A stretch of 64,000 bases of DNA from Eleginops maclovinus (GCF_036324505.1 NC_086358.1:3395868-3459867), one strand, 5' to 3'. Positions 1 through 19,360 are shown, counted from the first letter of the stretch. Notes: generated by a model from the sequence alone, not told the origin. Translations and numbers: made by a program.

Positions 1-690
1 ACGTAGCGTGACGGCAGCTTCGGATGTGACGTTCACAAATGCGAGACGGCGATATACAGAAAGAGACGGATTCTGACTGTAAAGCATGTGGGATGCAGCT
101 AGAAGAGGGATGGATTAACGGAGGGAGAGAGGGAGAAAAACCTGCAGGATGAACAGCAGGAAGGGAAATATGATAGAAGAAACAGAATGACACCCAGATC
201 TGTGGTGGGAGAATCTGCAGTAAACTACATTATTGATATTGTTTCTTGCAGCTAAGATTTCAATGCCAAAACTACACTGTAACTCTTCTATATTAACAAT
301 AAACCTTTGAAATCTTGAAATTATTGTATCTATAGACTTCTTATAGCATCCGTTTCCTTAATAATCCTTATTTCCTATACACACCCCATCACAAATGACT
401 GGTAGATGCACTTACTAAGACAAAGAGGCAGATAAAGACACTGCCACCGAGATAAGAGGATGATTTGAAATCAACACACAGCACTGGGATGAATTAAAGT
501 GTGTGTGTGTGTGTGTGCACTGAAAACCCTAATGATTACAGTGTGTAAAGGCTGTGACACACACACACCATGCTTAATGAGCTGCAGCCGAGGACAGACC
601 GACGCCTCCCTAACGTGACTTGACTTGACAGTGAGAGCATGACGACGCCGAGGAAAATCTGCCCGGATGTGTCATCGCTGCAGTTTCTCC

Positions 691-697
<7 letters not shown>

Positions 698-733
<36 letters not shown>
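698..733. repeat. (CT)n-(CA)n microsatellite
   Basis: A run of CT dinucleotides passes directly into CA dinucleotides. A shorter (GT)n run lies at about 500-518. No coding role is visible. Confidence 0.9.
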
Positions 734-2599
734 GCCCCTCTCAGGTTTATATTTTGGGTTGTTGTGAGGACACTAGTTAATGGTTTACGGAGCATTCGTT
801 CAGGGAAATAAGATGTGACACCACAACATTTCCCTGCAGAGGAAAGAACATCCCACGGGTTAGCCATCACCCCAAGACGAACATCAGCCCTCTTCATTTC
901 TCAAACACAAACACAGACACACACACCTGCTTGCATTCTGCCGCTTGTTTGAGCACGTGCAAACACTATTAAACCTAAAAAAATATATCATTGCTTAAGC
1001 GCCTCGATCAGTGAAGGTGCGGCCATGTCGCTCAAAAACCCTTAATTTGAGTTCCAGGTCTTTGTGTGAAATTGTCTTGATTAGCGTGTGATTTCTGAAG
1101 TCATGCCCCTATGAAAACATTTTTTATGGATGTCACGGCGACCTTTGATTACCAAAATCTAATTTATGCTCAAATTTGGGCCGATTATGAAGAAATCCAA
1201 GACATTCCTGAGACATTTGTTTATGTTGCATTATATATTGTGGCCTTTTTACAACATGAGTTAAATGTATGCCGATCGATGTCAGTAATTCATCACTGAA
1301 TTGGCAGATACAGTCTTTCAATTTTATGCTTGATTAACAAAGCGGCACAGACCCATCAATCTCTTTTATTCGATACTCGTTGATCAAACCCTTGCTTTTA
1401 CACTTACTGTAAATCTCTGGCATGAAAACCAATCTAATAAAGGACTTGAATGAATATTTTAAAAGCCTGAAGCGGTGCAAAGTATTTTTAAAGTAGGTAA
1501 GTTATAGACGATTCATTCTTTATGGGATTTTTTAGCAGCACTAGCATCCCTGACTCTTTCGAAACTTGAACGCTGTTGCACTAAATCTGGGGACAATGGA
1601 TGCTGCCGGTACATAAAGGAGTGATGCAGCGACGGCGTGTTTTGCTAAGTTAGCATCGCAAGAGGTCCTTCTACGAAAAGCAATGGGTTTTTTCAATTGG
1701 ATTTCATGATATTGCAGAGAATTAGATCTTTGGGGTAAACGCAATCGCCATAAATAAATAGCTAACGTCATTCTAGAAAGAAAACTACGTCAAAGTTTCG
1801 GAACATTTAAGAGAAGGGTATTTCTTTTTGCTTTAGAAAAAAGCTGGTATGCTTCAATTAACCACAGATCTTTTTTCAGGCATCAGAAACTCACCTAAAA
1901 TGCTTCTGAATGCTAAGTGCTAAACTGCTAACTCATTTCTATGTTAAGGACTCATTCCTGCACCACTCAATAATCCATAAATGCTGAGTCTGCTAATTAT
2001 TTGGGTATTTTTTCGATCAAATCAGCTTCTATAGACTCCCACAACAGGCCTTCATGACATATTACTTTGCATTGTTACTATCCAATGCACACATTGAGAT
2101 TTAAATGAATCAAATACTGCTTAGCCTAAATGATAAAACTGTGAAATAAATCACACAAACATATTTGTTCTTCTGCTGTGATTCTGATCTGGAAAACTCT
2201 GGATGTGTGCGTGTGATTTTTCTAATTAGAGATGAGCCTAATTTACCATCTCCGGCGCCACAGATGGTCTGCCTGAACCGACGCCTTCTCAGTGTTGAGG
2301 ACATTTTTCATGTAGGAGGAAACACATTTCACTTAAGGTGCTTTCGCTTCCTACTGGCTGAATGAGAACAGCTTTTAAAAAGTCACATTTCTAACCTTGG
2401 TGGTTGAAAGAGGACAAGTTCACACAACTCTTCAGTCTTTATTCTAAATAAGACATTGGCTCTCGCCTCATGTTTACAGGTCGCTGCCAACGCCTCGTAC
2501 AAACCCTCTCAGAGATACAACGAGTCGACGCATGTAGAAGAATCCAAGCTGAAGCTGCAAGAGGAGACAGAGATTTAATGATAAAAAACAAGGAAGGAA

Positions 2600-3745
2600 T
2601 CAAATATGTCATCTGCTGAGGTGGGAGAAGTACGCAGAGCTTGTTGTTGAGTAAAGTAGAAGTACTCAGGTCTTGTTGTTGAGTAAAGTAGAAGTACGCA
2701 GATCTTGTACTTGAGTAAAGTAGAAGTACTCAGGTGTTGTACTTGAGTAAAGTAGAAGTACTCAGGTCTTGTTGTTGAGTAAAGTAGAAGTACGCAGATC
2801 TTGTACTTGAGTAAAGTAGAAGTACTCAGGTGTTGTACTTGAGTAAAGTAGAAGTACTCAGGTGTTGTACTTGAGTAAAGTAGAAGTACTCAGGTCTTGT
2901 ACTTGAGTAAAGTAGAAGTACTCAGGTGTTGTACTTGAGTAAAGTAGAAGTACTCAGGTCTTGTTCTTGAGTAAAGTAGAAGTACTCAGATCTTGTACTT
3001 GAGTAAAGTAGAAGTACTCAGGTCTTGTACTTGAGTAAAAGTAGAAGTACTCATATCTTGTACTTGAGTAAAGTAGAAGTACTCAGATCTTGTACTTGAG
3101 TAAAGTAGAAGTACTCAGATCTTGTACTTGAGTAAAGTAGAAGTACTCAGATCTTGTACTTGAGTAAAGTAGAAGTACTCAGATCTTGTACTTGAGTAAA
3201 GTAGAAGTACTTAGGTCTTGTTCTTGAGTAAAGTAGAAGTACTTAGGTCTTGTACTTGAGTAAAGTAGAAGTACTTAGGTCTTGTACTTGAGTAAAGTAG
3301 AAGTACTCAGGTCTTGTACTTGAGTAAAGTAGAAGTACTCAGGTCTTGTACTTGAGTAAAGTAGAAGTACTTAGGTCTTGTACTTGAGTAAAGTAGAAGT
3401 ACTCAGGTCTTGTACTTGAGTAAAGTAGAAGTACTCAGGTCTTGTACTTGAGTAAAGTAGAAGTACCAGAGTGTAGGAATACTCTGTCACAGTAAAAGTA
3501 TTCTAAATGTTCCTCCAGTGAAAGTAGAAAGTACTCTCCTCTAAATGTACTTAAAGTAGCGACAGTAAAAGTAGTCATTGTCTGATTGGTCCATTTCAGA
3601 ATAATATCTCTGATATGTTTTATAATGATTGATCATTAAAGTGTTCTCAGAGCTGGTAAAGGTGCAGCTAGTTTGAATGGCTTTCTAATCTGCCTAGCAA
3701 CTAAAGGGTATATACACCATTTACCTCCGGTTGTAGAAGTACACA
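2600..3745. mobile_element. AGTA-rich inverted-repeat element, copy 1 (carries the minisatellite)
   Basis: The left edge (GAGGTGGGAGAAGTACGCAG) resembles the left edges of the copies at 7800 and 56410. After the minisatellite, the words CAGTAAAAGTA, AAAGTAGAAAGTACT and AAATGTACTTAAAGTA continue, and the right edge reads ACCTCCGGTTGTAGAAGTAC. No open frame for a transposase is present, so this would be a non-autonomous element. The family assignment (hAT-like is my guess) is not proven from sequence alone, and the boundaries are approximate. Confidence 0.55.
2625..3467. repeat. 32-bp minisatellite, about 26 copies
   Basis: Tandem units of about 32 bp are built around the words ACTTGAGTAAAGTAGAAGT and ACTCAGGTCTTGT. 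Copies differ at a few sites (GTACTT or GTTGTT, CAGGT or CAGAT, TACTC or TACTT), and one copy near 3035 carries an extra A. The unit is made of the same AGTAAAAGTACTC words found at the ends of the AGTA-rich elements elsewhere in the window, and element-like sequence flanks the array on both sides. It therefore looks like an internal expansion of such an element. There are no unique spacers, so it is not a CRISPR array. Confidence 0.95.
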
Positions 3746-4418
3746 GTAGCACAATGTGAAAAATCTAAAAGGAAAACAAATGTGGAACAAGTGTTTGAAT
3801 ATTTGAGAGAAGATGATTAGGGTCACATGAAGAAGGAGTTGGAATGATGAGAAAGTAGTGGCACATTTTAAAAGTCAAAATTAAGAAACAAAATCAGAAA
3901 TGTTAACAAACTACAGAAGTTTCAGGAATGATCATTTGAAGAAATAGTGGGAAATGTGATGAATAAATTGATACTGTTCAGATGATAAGGGTCATATATA
4001 GGGATCCATCAATCGATAATGTACAAGCACATGAAGTCATATGTATAGAACAATAACCAGTGGGGTAATGTCCAAAACGACCAATGTCACGTCCATAGAA
4101 CGCACTTTATGATTAGGGTTATTTTAATATATCACTAAGTCACTCAGTGGTTATTTTGAAAGCCTACACGTTACAGCATTAAGCATCTATGTAATCCTCT
4201 TTTTGCTTCGCATGGATGGAGCCGTTGATGATCATAAATCTGAGCTAATAAGATTAACGTCTGCAGATGTCCGCCCAGTTACACGTGGTCAGCTGACATA
4301 ATCTGCATCAAAGAATAATGTAATTGGCGTGGGACGACATGAGGGCAGATTGGGATGCGTTAACGGCAGGAAGGTTAGCTGAGGTGCTGCTAATCTCATT
4401 AAAACACAGAGTCAGACA

Positions 4419-4520
<102 letters not shown>

Positions 4521-6122
4521 AAAAACATCCAGAAACACGCAAACGCCAGCGGATTAGAGCAAATAAAATCAGCGTCCCTCCAAAGAGAGGACAAGACAAC
4601 ACACCGTCTGAGCTGCTCCTCGTGTGATTCGAAATGAGCCCCTTCACACACACACACACACTTCAATATGCACTTCTCCAGGTCTCATTTTGAAAGCAGG
4701 CTTCTGCAGTGTGTTTCAATTTATTGCAGAAAGAGGAACATTGCAAAAAGGTATGAAGGGGTTTCCTCTAAAACGTGTTGAGCCGAGACTGTAAGAGACC
4801 CAGGACGAAATGACAGCCAAGAAATCAAGTTGTATTGAAATAGAATTCTGCAGCACTGACGTTAAACCATTCCACTGACAGCCATACGAGCTCTTTATTC
4901 CACAGGTAGATATTTACTTTCATTAAACTGTATTCACCTGCCTGATTCTAGTGAAAACATGTGCAATAGGATCTAGAGTTTATCCTTGCACGATTTTTAC
5001 GTGTAGACATGACATAGCTCAACATTAGCATTTAGCTTTCATCTGTTTGTCCATACCATTAACTATATGTGTTATTAATATTAACCACACACACTTCTAC
5101 TAAATACCAGATTTTTCCTCTCAGAAGACAGATAAATTGCACGCTAATCCCTAATAATGCCAGATTTCTGTCCAGTAACTAACCATGTGCAAGCGATCTG
5201 TTGTATCGTTCACGCCTGTGTGCATTCACAGCTGTCAGGGTCAGTGTGTGATCAGAGAAACACTCATCATGAGACTTCTGAGGATAAAACCCACTGAATG
5301 AAATCTATTTACAAGGACATTTTCGTTGTGATCTCACATTTCTACTGAAGTCGTCTCTTACAAGATCATTAATTAGCAGCACGTCGGCGACAATTGGTTT
5401 CATTTGTCTGAAGGCTTGAAGCTTATAGAAACCAAAGACAGATTTCTGCTTTTTTGCATGAAAATTAACTCATTAATTTTGTAGTTTTTGATCAGTAAAA
5501 TCCTTTATCGTCCAGCATGTTTGGTTTGTAGTTCACACAGGCACACGTCGGGACAAAAGCACTTCAAAAAGAAATCAGACTGATCTGCAAAGCCCTTATA
5601 AGAGCACAGAAACATGTCTCTCTCTCTCTGGTAGGAAGAAGATGCTTGCGGCGATTCCGTCTGTGTGCACCATCTGATAATGCTAGCTAGCAACTGCTGA
5701 ACAGAGGTCCCATAGAGACGGTGCGTATCAATAGTGAGCCTACATACAGTTGTTTGAAGGAGATTTTTTTGCAGCAATACAGAGGAATCTATCATCGTTT
5801 TGACAAAAAAACAGAACGGTCACAGATCTGTCCTCGTTGAAGTGCATGGGGTTTATTGTTTTGTTTTTGGTATCCAACCGCAGGAAATCTCACTGGTATT
5901 GATATCAGAACGCCTGCCATCGTTACATCCGTAGTCACAACTCAGAGGACTCAGAGCCTCAGCTACAGCTCAGCAACTGTTTCTCAGTGTGACAGAAAAT
6001 TCAAGAGTTTGAAATAGAGATCGGGATATTCAAAGGCGAAAAAGGAGGATAAATGTGCGACAATGAGTCAGCTGTCGAGAGCGAGGATGAGGAGAGGAGT
6101 TAAGGAAAGATGGAAAGGGATT

Positions 6123-6124
<2 letters not shown>

Positions 6125-6190
<66 letters not shown>
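6125..6190. repeat. (GT)n microsatellite
   Basis: About 33 GT units with no interruption. Confidence 0.97.
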
Positions 6191-6191
<1 letters not shown>

Positions 6192-7299
6192 TTCAGGGAG
6201 TGCAGAGGGAACTCCTGAAGGTCACACGGGAATAATCTTTCCACAGTCTCGAGAGCTGCATTCATCGCTGCTGTCGGGCGAAAACCTCCTAACTCCAGTT
6301 TTGGTGTCTGTTTGTTTCGGTTTAGTCGCGTTAGCTGAAGGGAAGTTTGCTCTTCAGCTGCGGTTGGTTTTCTGCAAATTATAGACACTCCAAATCATCC
6401 AAACAGAGCTGTCACTATTAGAACACAGTCATATATTATTATAATTGGCTATTTTATAACCAGTACTGATATTTGTTAAGCAGAAATAGCAAAACAATAA
6501 TAATATTCTCTGATTTTAACGATTTAAATGATTGGATTTCGGGCTTTCCTATGTCAGATATCATTATAAGCAAATATGTTGGGGTATTTTGGCTTGTGGT
6601 AAACAAAACCAGACTTTTGAAGAAGCCACGTTTGGCTCTGTTCTGTTTTTTGACCGTTTATAGACTAAACCAGGTGTCTGCATTGATTTTCAGACCCTAC
6701 GCTAAAAGAGAGATGGTGCAGGAAATAAATAGTGTTAGTACTTTTTTTTAACAATACCTAATTGTTTAGATAATAATGCAGAGCTAACTACTTATCCACT
6801 TTGTGATGTATCTAGCTCATGTGATAGCATGTGGATTCATGACTAACAGTGAGACTATCATCAATGGTGTGTTTATTAAACGCCTACGGTTTCTTTTCTA
6901 TCGTTGCTACAATAAGTTAGATTCATGCTTTTGTAATCTGTATTTTCAGACAAATTCTGATTAAAAAACATAAATGATTAAACAATAAATCTGTCAGTTC
7001 TTGTGTTAAAGACCAATGAAGTAAAAGAGAATAATCCACGTATAATGGTACCGACGTGCACATGTGAAGACTAACCATTTTATCCACATCCTCGTCTCTT
7101 ATCACCCATTTCTCTTACACTTGACATTTGAAAGATAAGAACAGAAAAGGGTCGGCCTACAGTTACAGACTCCAGGCTGCAGGGAAGTCATCCCCATCTC
7201 TGCCAGACACACGTGTATCAAAGGCTGCAGCATAATAGAAATCTGCATCATTCATGAGTGTGTTCTGCGTACATGTGACTGGGAAACACACATAATACA

Positions 7300-7301
<2 letters not shown>

Positions 7302-7331
<30 letters not shown>

Positions 7332-7450
7332 CCTCTCTGTCTCTCTCTCTATAGGATGCCAGCTGTACAGCTACTGACTGTGCAGCTCCCTGCAGAAGAG
7401 GAGGCACGTGTTCATCCATCTGACCCAGGCATTCACACCACAGAATGATG

Positions 7451-7512
<62 letters not shown>
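7302..7512. repeat. (CT)n and (CA)n microsatellites
   Basis: A (CT)n-rich tract (7302-7351, with a few interruptions) is followed about 100 bp later by (CT)4(CA)27 at 7451-7512. Confidence 0.93.
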
Positions 7513-7516
<4 letters not shown>

Positions 7517-7799
7517 ATATGAGATGGTCATTAGGGCTGCAGGCGTGCATTTCCGGGGCATAACAGAGTTGTAGTAATAGGTTTTGGGAATGGCACACAG
7601 ATAATGTAGTGCGGTCCTTTAAGGCTACTGAGCCTTTCATCATAGAGCACAAATATTTAATATTATTAAACCATAAAGTCTCCGTTTGGGTGATTTTTTT
7701 CTAGCATCCGAGCAAAACGACTGAATATATATCTATTAAATCCTGCCATGGGTTTAATGCTGTAGTGAATGCTGCCCACACAGTATTCTGAAGCATTAA

Positions 7800-8292
7800 C
7801 AGAGGTGGTAGAAGTACTCGTATCTTTGCCTTAAGTAAAAGAAGCATTACTACAAAAAGTAAAAGTCATGCATTCAAATTGTACTCAAGTAAAAGTACTA
7901 AAGTATCGCCTTCAAAATATAACTCAAGTACAAATATCATGATTAAAAAATTATATTATAAATGCATTAATGGCAATGTTGCACTAATTAAAGGTGTGGT
8001 TAATTCTAATTACTACATGTATATTAACAGTAATGATACAAAGGGATTTACTGTTGATCTACATTATGTTTTATTCATTTATATGTGCAAATCAGCTAGT
8101 TACTAAAGCTGTAAAATAAAAGTTGTGGAGTAAAGAGTCAAAAAATGCTTCCAAAGTGTAGATAAGTAAAAGTATAGAGTAGCATTAAGTGAAAATACTC
8201 AAGTTAAGTCGTTGTTTGTATTTCACAGTGCAGTTAAATGTAGCTGAGTAAAAGTGCAAGTACTTGAGTATAATCTGCTTCACACCACTGAT
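7800..8292. mobile_element. AGTA-rich inverted-repeat element, copy 2
   Basis: It begins AGAGGTGGTAGAAGTACTCG and ends near CTTCACACCACTGATG, which is an imperfect inverted repeat of the beginning. The interior has many copies of AAGTAAAAGTA and ACTCAAGTA. It matches the edges of the elements at 2600-3745 and 56410-56875. No transposase frame is present; it is inferred to be a non-autonomous DNA element about 0.49 kb long. Confidence 0.65.
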
Positions 8293-8557
8293 GTTAGCTA
8301 ACCACTAAATGCCACACAGTTAAATAATGATCAGGTTAATCATGTTTTGGTACTTTTACTCAAGTAGGATGTGGAGATCTAGGGTCAATGCTGGCTAATC
8401 ACTGAATACCACACACTGTCATATCAAATAAATAAGAGTGTGAGTGTTGAACAGGGAGGGGTGTTAAGCAAACCAAAAGAGACTTCTTCTGTCACCAAAA
8501 GCCCATCGTTCAAGGCGAAAAAACGACATTTGAGTTGATGTTTTAAATGTAACTTAC

Positions 8558-8908
8558 GGTGTCTGAGTGCAGGTCCTGCTGCTGACACAGCCGGTACAGG
8601 AAGGAGGTCTGCTCCTTGAGGAGGGTCTGCCTCGTCGTGAGGAACACTGTGCCGCCCACGTTCAGCCGGACCCACTTCCCGTTGTTCCCGCCGCTGGGGC
8701 TAAGCACGGACCCGTTACCGAGGCTCTGTGTCCCGCCTCCCGCCTCCGTGCTCCCAGTGGTGGACGTCGTGGTGTCCCCCGTTTCACTGTCTTTGTTGTT
8801 GTTATTGTTGTTATTATTGTTGCTATTGCTGTTGTGTGAGTGGTGGTGCGTCGACAGCGCGACGACAACGTCCTCCGTTTCCCGCGGGTCGTCCGCCGGC
8901 GTTGCCAT
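8558..8908 (-). CDS. kctd17: KCTD17-like BTB/T1 adaptor, first coding exon only
   Basis: The exon encodes 117 residues from the ATG at 8908 to a donor (ACC|GTAAGTT) at 8558/8557, ending on a codon boundary. Residues about 79-117 ([19 protein letters not shown], then SFLYRLCQ) are the start of the BTB/T1 domain of the KCTD2/5/17 subfamily. [12 protein letters not shown] and the following EQ fit KCTD17 better than KCTD2 or KCTD5 as I recall them. These proteins are pentameric substrate adaptors for CUL3 ubiquitin ligases. The N-terminal part is low complexity: His/Ser, then a run of nine Asn from AAT/AAC repeats, then Thr/Ser and Gly/Ser. It is longer than the mammalian N-terminus I recall. The remaining exons are not in the window, so the paralogue assignment rests on this exon. 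Confidence 0.82.
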
Positions 8909-9025
8909 TAGGGAAAATCCCGCTGAAGGAGAGAGGAAGACGGGGAGAGGAGGACCGTCTGAGTCCGCTGCAGCACGGAGTCTTCTGTCTGTTACGAGCA
9001 GCTAAGCTCCGCCCACAATGTGAAG
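8909..9025 (-). promoter_or_regulatory. Probable kctd17 5' UTR and promoter
   Basis: The sequence just upstream of the kctd17 ATG is G/C-rich relative to its surroundings. It has CpGs and, at about 9006-9014, CTCCGCCCA, which resembles a GC box. No TATA box is evident. The transcription start cannot be fixed from sequence. Confidence 0.4.
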
Positions 9026-10072
9026 TTAAAGGGGTGAGATACAGCACATCCGGGGAATACTTTCACAATAAAAGCTTTCACAGTTAACTCCTAACAAAAA
9101 AATATTGCATTTTAATCAGTTTCTGCAGCAATCTAACCCATCACATAGATAATGGAAGATTACATGACAATGTTTAGTAAACACATTGTAGTTGTCATGA
9201 CTCTATGCAGTTTGACCGGTTGAATTTAATTTATTTTTCTTTATTTCTCATGAAGATAGATACCCAAACCGTTGACAACCAACATATCTGAACACCAACT
9301 GAACCCACCAATACCAACCTGTTGGGATATTTTTCAGACTAATATATTCATAAAATACTGTAGAATTTTATCATTTGATTTGCGAAATAACTTTAATGCT
9401 TTATTTTGAAAGGTGTCTCTTAAGTGCTCTTTGACTAACTTGATCAAGACCAAAAATGCTGGTCGTTCTAGCTTTTATGAAACAATTATTGATAATAAAT
9501 ATTTAAGAAAATGCACCACAGTTTAATGCAATATATAAAGATTCGTATTTTATTAAAATGTAGTTAGATCATTTTGTTACACATTTTTTACACCTGAGGA
9601 AACATTGCATAGAGCTTCAAACAAAAACAAACAAACAAGTATTTATTTAATGACATTTCCCTGACTGCCATATATGTAATCTCAACGACTCAGTTCCAAT
9701 TGTTGTTAGTTGTATTTACTGGGACTCTTATGGCTTTAGACTAAATGAAGCTCTGCAGAGGTGACATATTGTTGTAGTCAGATCCCAGAAGCTAGCATGT
9801 GTTACAGACCTTATCTTAGGCTTTAAACCCAAAATACATAAAGAATAATCAGCCATAAGTGCTAAAGGCTAGGACCCATTCCTGCAGCTCTCTAGCACCA
9901 GGATATCTCCCCCATATTGTGCTCTGCACCTATTATCCACCCCACTATATGTTGTTCTTTTTATCATTGTAAATCCTGCACAACCCTTTGAACACGTTGC
10001 ACATTTCTGCTCCACACTACCATGACAAACTCTTGGATTGGTGGTATTGCTGTCTCTGAGCTCTCAGGGATG
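9026..10072. other. Intergenic region, includes plbd1 3' UTR
   Basis: AT-rich with no coding exon recognised. plbd1 reads into it from the right. TTTATT at about 9642-9647 (AATAAA on the minus strand) is one possible polyadenylation signal and would give a 3' UTR of about 430 nt; others exist. Confidence 0.5.
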
Positions 10073-16787
<6,715 letters not shown>

Positions 16788-16940
16788 GTTAGCTGTTATT
16801 TAGGAAATAAATGTTGTTATTACAAGCACAGAACCGCGATTTTTCAAGAAGCCACGAGGTGCTTTTTTTCCTAGTTGATTATGCTTTTAATTGCACAATT
16901 TTTTTGTAACAGCGCTCATCTTCTCAACCTTTCCCGGAAG

Positions 16941-16952
16941 AAGAAAAAAAAA
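16941..16952 (-). terminator. Pol III terminator of tRNA-Arg
   Basis: The poly-A stretch on the plus strand gives a T-run of about ten on the transcribed strand, just downstream of the tRNA 3' end. Confidence 0.7.
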
Positions 16953-16958
16953 AGAGAT

Positions 16959-17031
16959 CACCCCAGATGGGACTCGAACCCACAATCCCTGGCTTAGGAG
17001 GCCAGTGCCTTATCCATTAGGCCACTGGGGC
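16959..17031 (-). tRNA. tRNA-Arg, anticodon CCT
   Basis: The minus strand reads GCCCCAGTGGCCTAATGGAT at its 5' end. It folds as a 73-nt cloverleaf. The anticodon stem-loop CTGGC-CTCCTAA-GCCAG exposes CCT, read as arginine AGG. The T-arm has GGTTCGAGTCC (B box), and the acceptor stem pairs GCCCCAG with CTGGGGT. It matches the vertebrate tRNA-Arg(CCT) sequence as I recall it almost base for base, with no intron. A T-run follows within 6 nt of the 3' end and would stop RNA polymerase III. It lies 171 bp upstream of the plbd1 start codon and is transcribed towards plbd1. Confidence 0.97.
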
Positions 17032-17439
17032 GGCATACTCATGGGCGTGGCCTAGGTGGATTATATTTGTGTAAAGATTATTAATATTCACAAGTTATTT
17101 TCAATATGGAAAGCAGCAATCTAGTGTTTGACAAGTTATGTTTGTGGAAAGACAGTTTTAATAGTCTAAAATACTCATTTGTGTAGGAAATAGCAATATA
17201 AGAGCTCATTGGAGGTCTGAGCGTCGCAATCGCCATGGTGATGCGCATACGTTCCATGGATGGATCCATCATCTCATCTAAATATGGGTATTTACTTTGA
17301 TGTTTAAATACTTTGGGCATTAGAATATCGAGCATAGTTCATAGATAACAAACACGAGCTCTGAAAGATGTTTAAATATCGCTAACAAGCTGATATTGGC
17401 AAGTTTAGTCCAAAAGCTTTGTATGAAACTCGTACAATA

Positions 17440-17552
17440 TTTCACAGTCTTGTCCGAATGAAAAGTGGAACCGTCCACGCGTGCGCAGTAGCAAGTATGG
17501 TTTGTTTGCAGGAGACGAGAGTCAACAAATTAAATACATAGTCTTAATGGAG
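17440..17552 (+). promoter_or_regulatory. Probable cby1 promoter and non-coding first exon
   Basis: CACGCGTGCGCAGT at about 17476-17489 resembles an NRF1-type site in a TATA-less housekeeping promoter. A good donor, GGAG|GTAAATAT, follows at 17552/17553. Splicing from there to the acceptor ACAG|GACC at 17776/17777 would place the cby1 ATG in exon 2. The transcription start itself is inferred. Confidence 0.5.
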
Positions 17553-17797
17553 GTAAATATGTGAGATATATATTGTTTAAGTGACAACACAACTACTAAC
17601 CCACCTGCTGTGAAGCAGTCGACCTTTTCAATTGCATGTAAGGTAACGTTATGAGTAGCTAGCGAGTGTTAGCCACCTAGCGTTAGCTCGATAGTGTAGC
17701 TTTGGCAACGATAAACACATTTACAGCACCGTGGATAAATACTAATACTACAATTGGTGTGCCGTGTTTTATACAGGACCTTAAGAAATCACTAAAG

Positions 17798-19060
17798 ATG
17801 CCGCTCTTTGGGAGCACATTCAGTCCGAAGAAGATTCCACCTCGCAAATCTGCTTCTCTGTCCAGCCTTCATACGGTGAGTTAAATGGTTTTATAGCCAG
17901 CAGCATTGTGCTGAAGACACTGGCTTTCATAAAGTAGACTAATCGATACATTAAAATGAAGCGAATTTCTATATATTGTACTGATCCCTTATTTGCAACA
18001 CTATGATCCATAGGGGATAAACAAAATGCAAATATAGTTTTTGGTTTATCTATATTTCATGTAAATATGTCTCTATCTTTTTAATTGTTTTATTCTATTA
18101 GCTGTTTTTGTTATAATTTATCTTCTTTCACGGTATTTGTGTATGCACCATATATACCAAGGCATATTCCTCATCTCTGTTTTAAACCTATTTGCAATAA
18201 ACCTGATTTCTGATAAATAATGAGTGTTTTGATATAGTAAGTAAGAGTGAATTGTGCAAAATGAGCTACAGTTCTGTATCATTTTCACTGAGTGTTCATT
18301 CAGACTGATCTGTTGTTTAGCTTTATGTTATCTTCCTCATACTGACTATGTTTTACTAACCCTCATCCCTTTAAGTTGGATCGCTCAACGAGAGAGGTTG
18401 AGCTGGGCCTTGAGTATGGACCTCCTGTGATGAACCTTGGAGGTCAGAGTTGGAAATTTGAAGATGGACAGTGGATATCAGGTAAGGAGTTCGGACATTG
18501 CTGAATACAGACCGTTCCACTGTTTAATAGATAGCTCGCCCCCAACACGACCATTTGTTTTCCAATTATTACCACAATTTGTGATGAACACTTGTTTTTG
18601 CATCTAACTCAAGGTAACCTAGGGGAAGTAATCGTTGTACAAATTATAATTTTAGGTTGACTTTTTTTTTAAAGTACACATTATTAATTACTGTGGTAAT
18701 TGTTCTGTTTTTGTTGAACAAGAATCTGGTGGTAATGCATCTGGAAGGGAAGTGCAGCGGCTTAAGAAAAGAAACATACAGCTGGAGGAAGAGAACAACC
18801 ACCTGAAACTTAAGATTGAAATTCTCTTGGACATGGTAAGGACTGACCTTTGACCTTAAATTAATGATAACATTAAAGATGCCATACGTAAAGCAAGCAA
18901 AACAAAGATTCATGTTGGTCTATAATACCATGCTTAACCAAATATGTAAATGAACTGATTTGTAATCTTTCCATTCTAGTTGACAGAGACCACCGTAGAG
19001 TACCACCTGATAGAGAAAGAAGTGGAAGATATAAAGACTCAACATCGAAGGAAGAAATGA
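17798..19060 (+). CDS. cby1: Chibby (CBY1), beta-catenin antagonist, complete
   Basis: Coding exons are 17798-17875, 18376-18481, 18723-18835 and 18980-19060. They total 378 nt and encode 125 aa (human about 126). The N-terminus (MPLFGSTFSPKKIPPRKSAS) and the block DRSTREVELGLEYG are diagnostic for Chibby. The second half (REVQRLKKRN, LEEENNHLKLKIEILLDM) is the Leu-rich coiled coil used for self-association. The C-terminus QHRRKK is basic, like the nuclear localisation tail known in the family. Chibby binds beta-catenin with 14-3-3 to restrain Wnt signalling, and it acts at the ciliary transition zone and basal body. All splice sites are GT..AG. The start is the only ATG giving the conserved N-terminus. 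Confidence 0.98.
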
Positions 19061-19347
19061 CAAATCTGAACGGATGCCTCCACCATAGAATTCTTTTTCA
19101 TTCACAGTTTAATTTTTGTTGACGTAAAAAAAGTCTTCATTTGTTTGTTTTTTATTTGCAAAAATCAAATGATGAACATCTTTTTGCATTGTGAGGACTC
19201 TATCTGTTCTGTCTTGAATGTTAATCAACTGTGAACATATTTGTTCTGTACACAACATATTTTCTGCATCTTTTACATCTGTGTGTTAAGTATTTGCTGA
19301 CATTTTCTTTTTAATATTTTTTTGTACTTAATGTATTTTCTATTTAG

Positions 19348-19353
19348 ATTAAA
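19348..19353 (+). promoter_or_regulatory. Possible cby1 polyadenylation signal ATTAAA
   Basis: ATTAAA occurs 288 nt after the cby1 stop, in AT-rich 3' UTR-like sequence, with T-rich stretches nearby. Confidence 0.4.
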
Positions 19354-19360
19354 AGTAAAA

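Noticed and set aside
2625..3467. Regularly spaced 32-bp repeats resembling a CRISPR array
   Set aside because: Units are directly adjacent with no unique spacers, in a vertebrate nuclear context; it is a minisatellite.
8567..9087. Plus-strand frames of about 90-130 codons opposite kctd17 exon 1
   Set aside because: Antisense shadows of the coding exon and its Asn repeat; no recognisable product.
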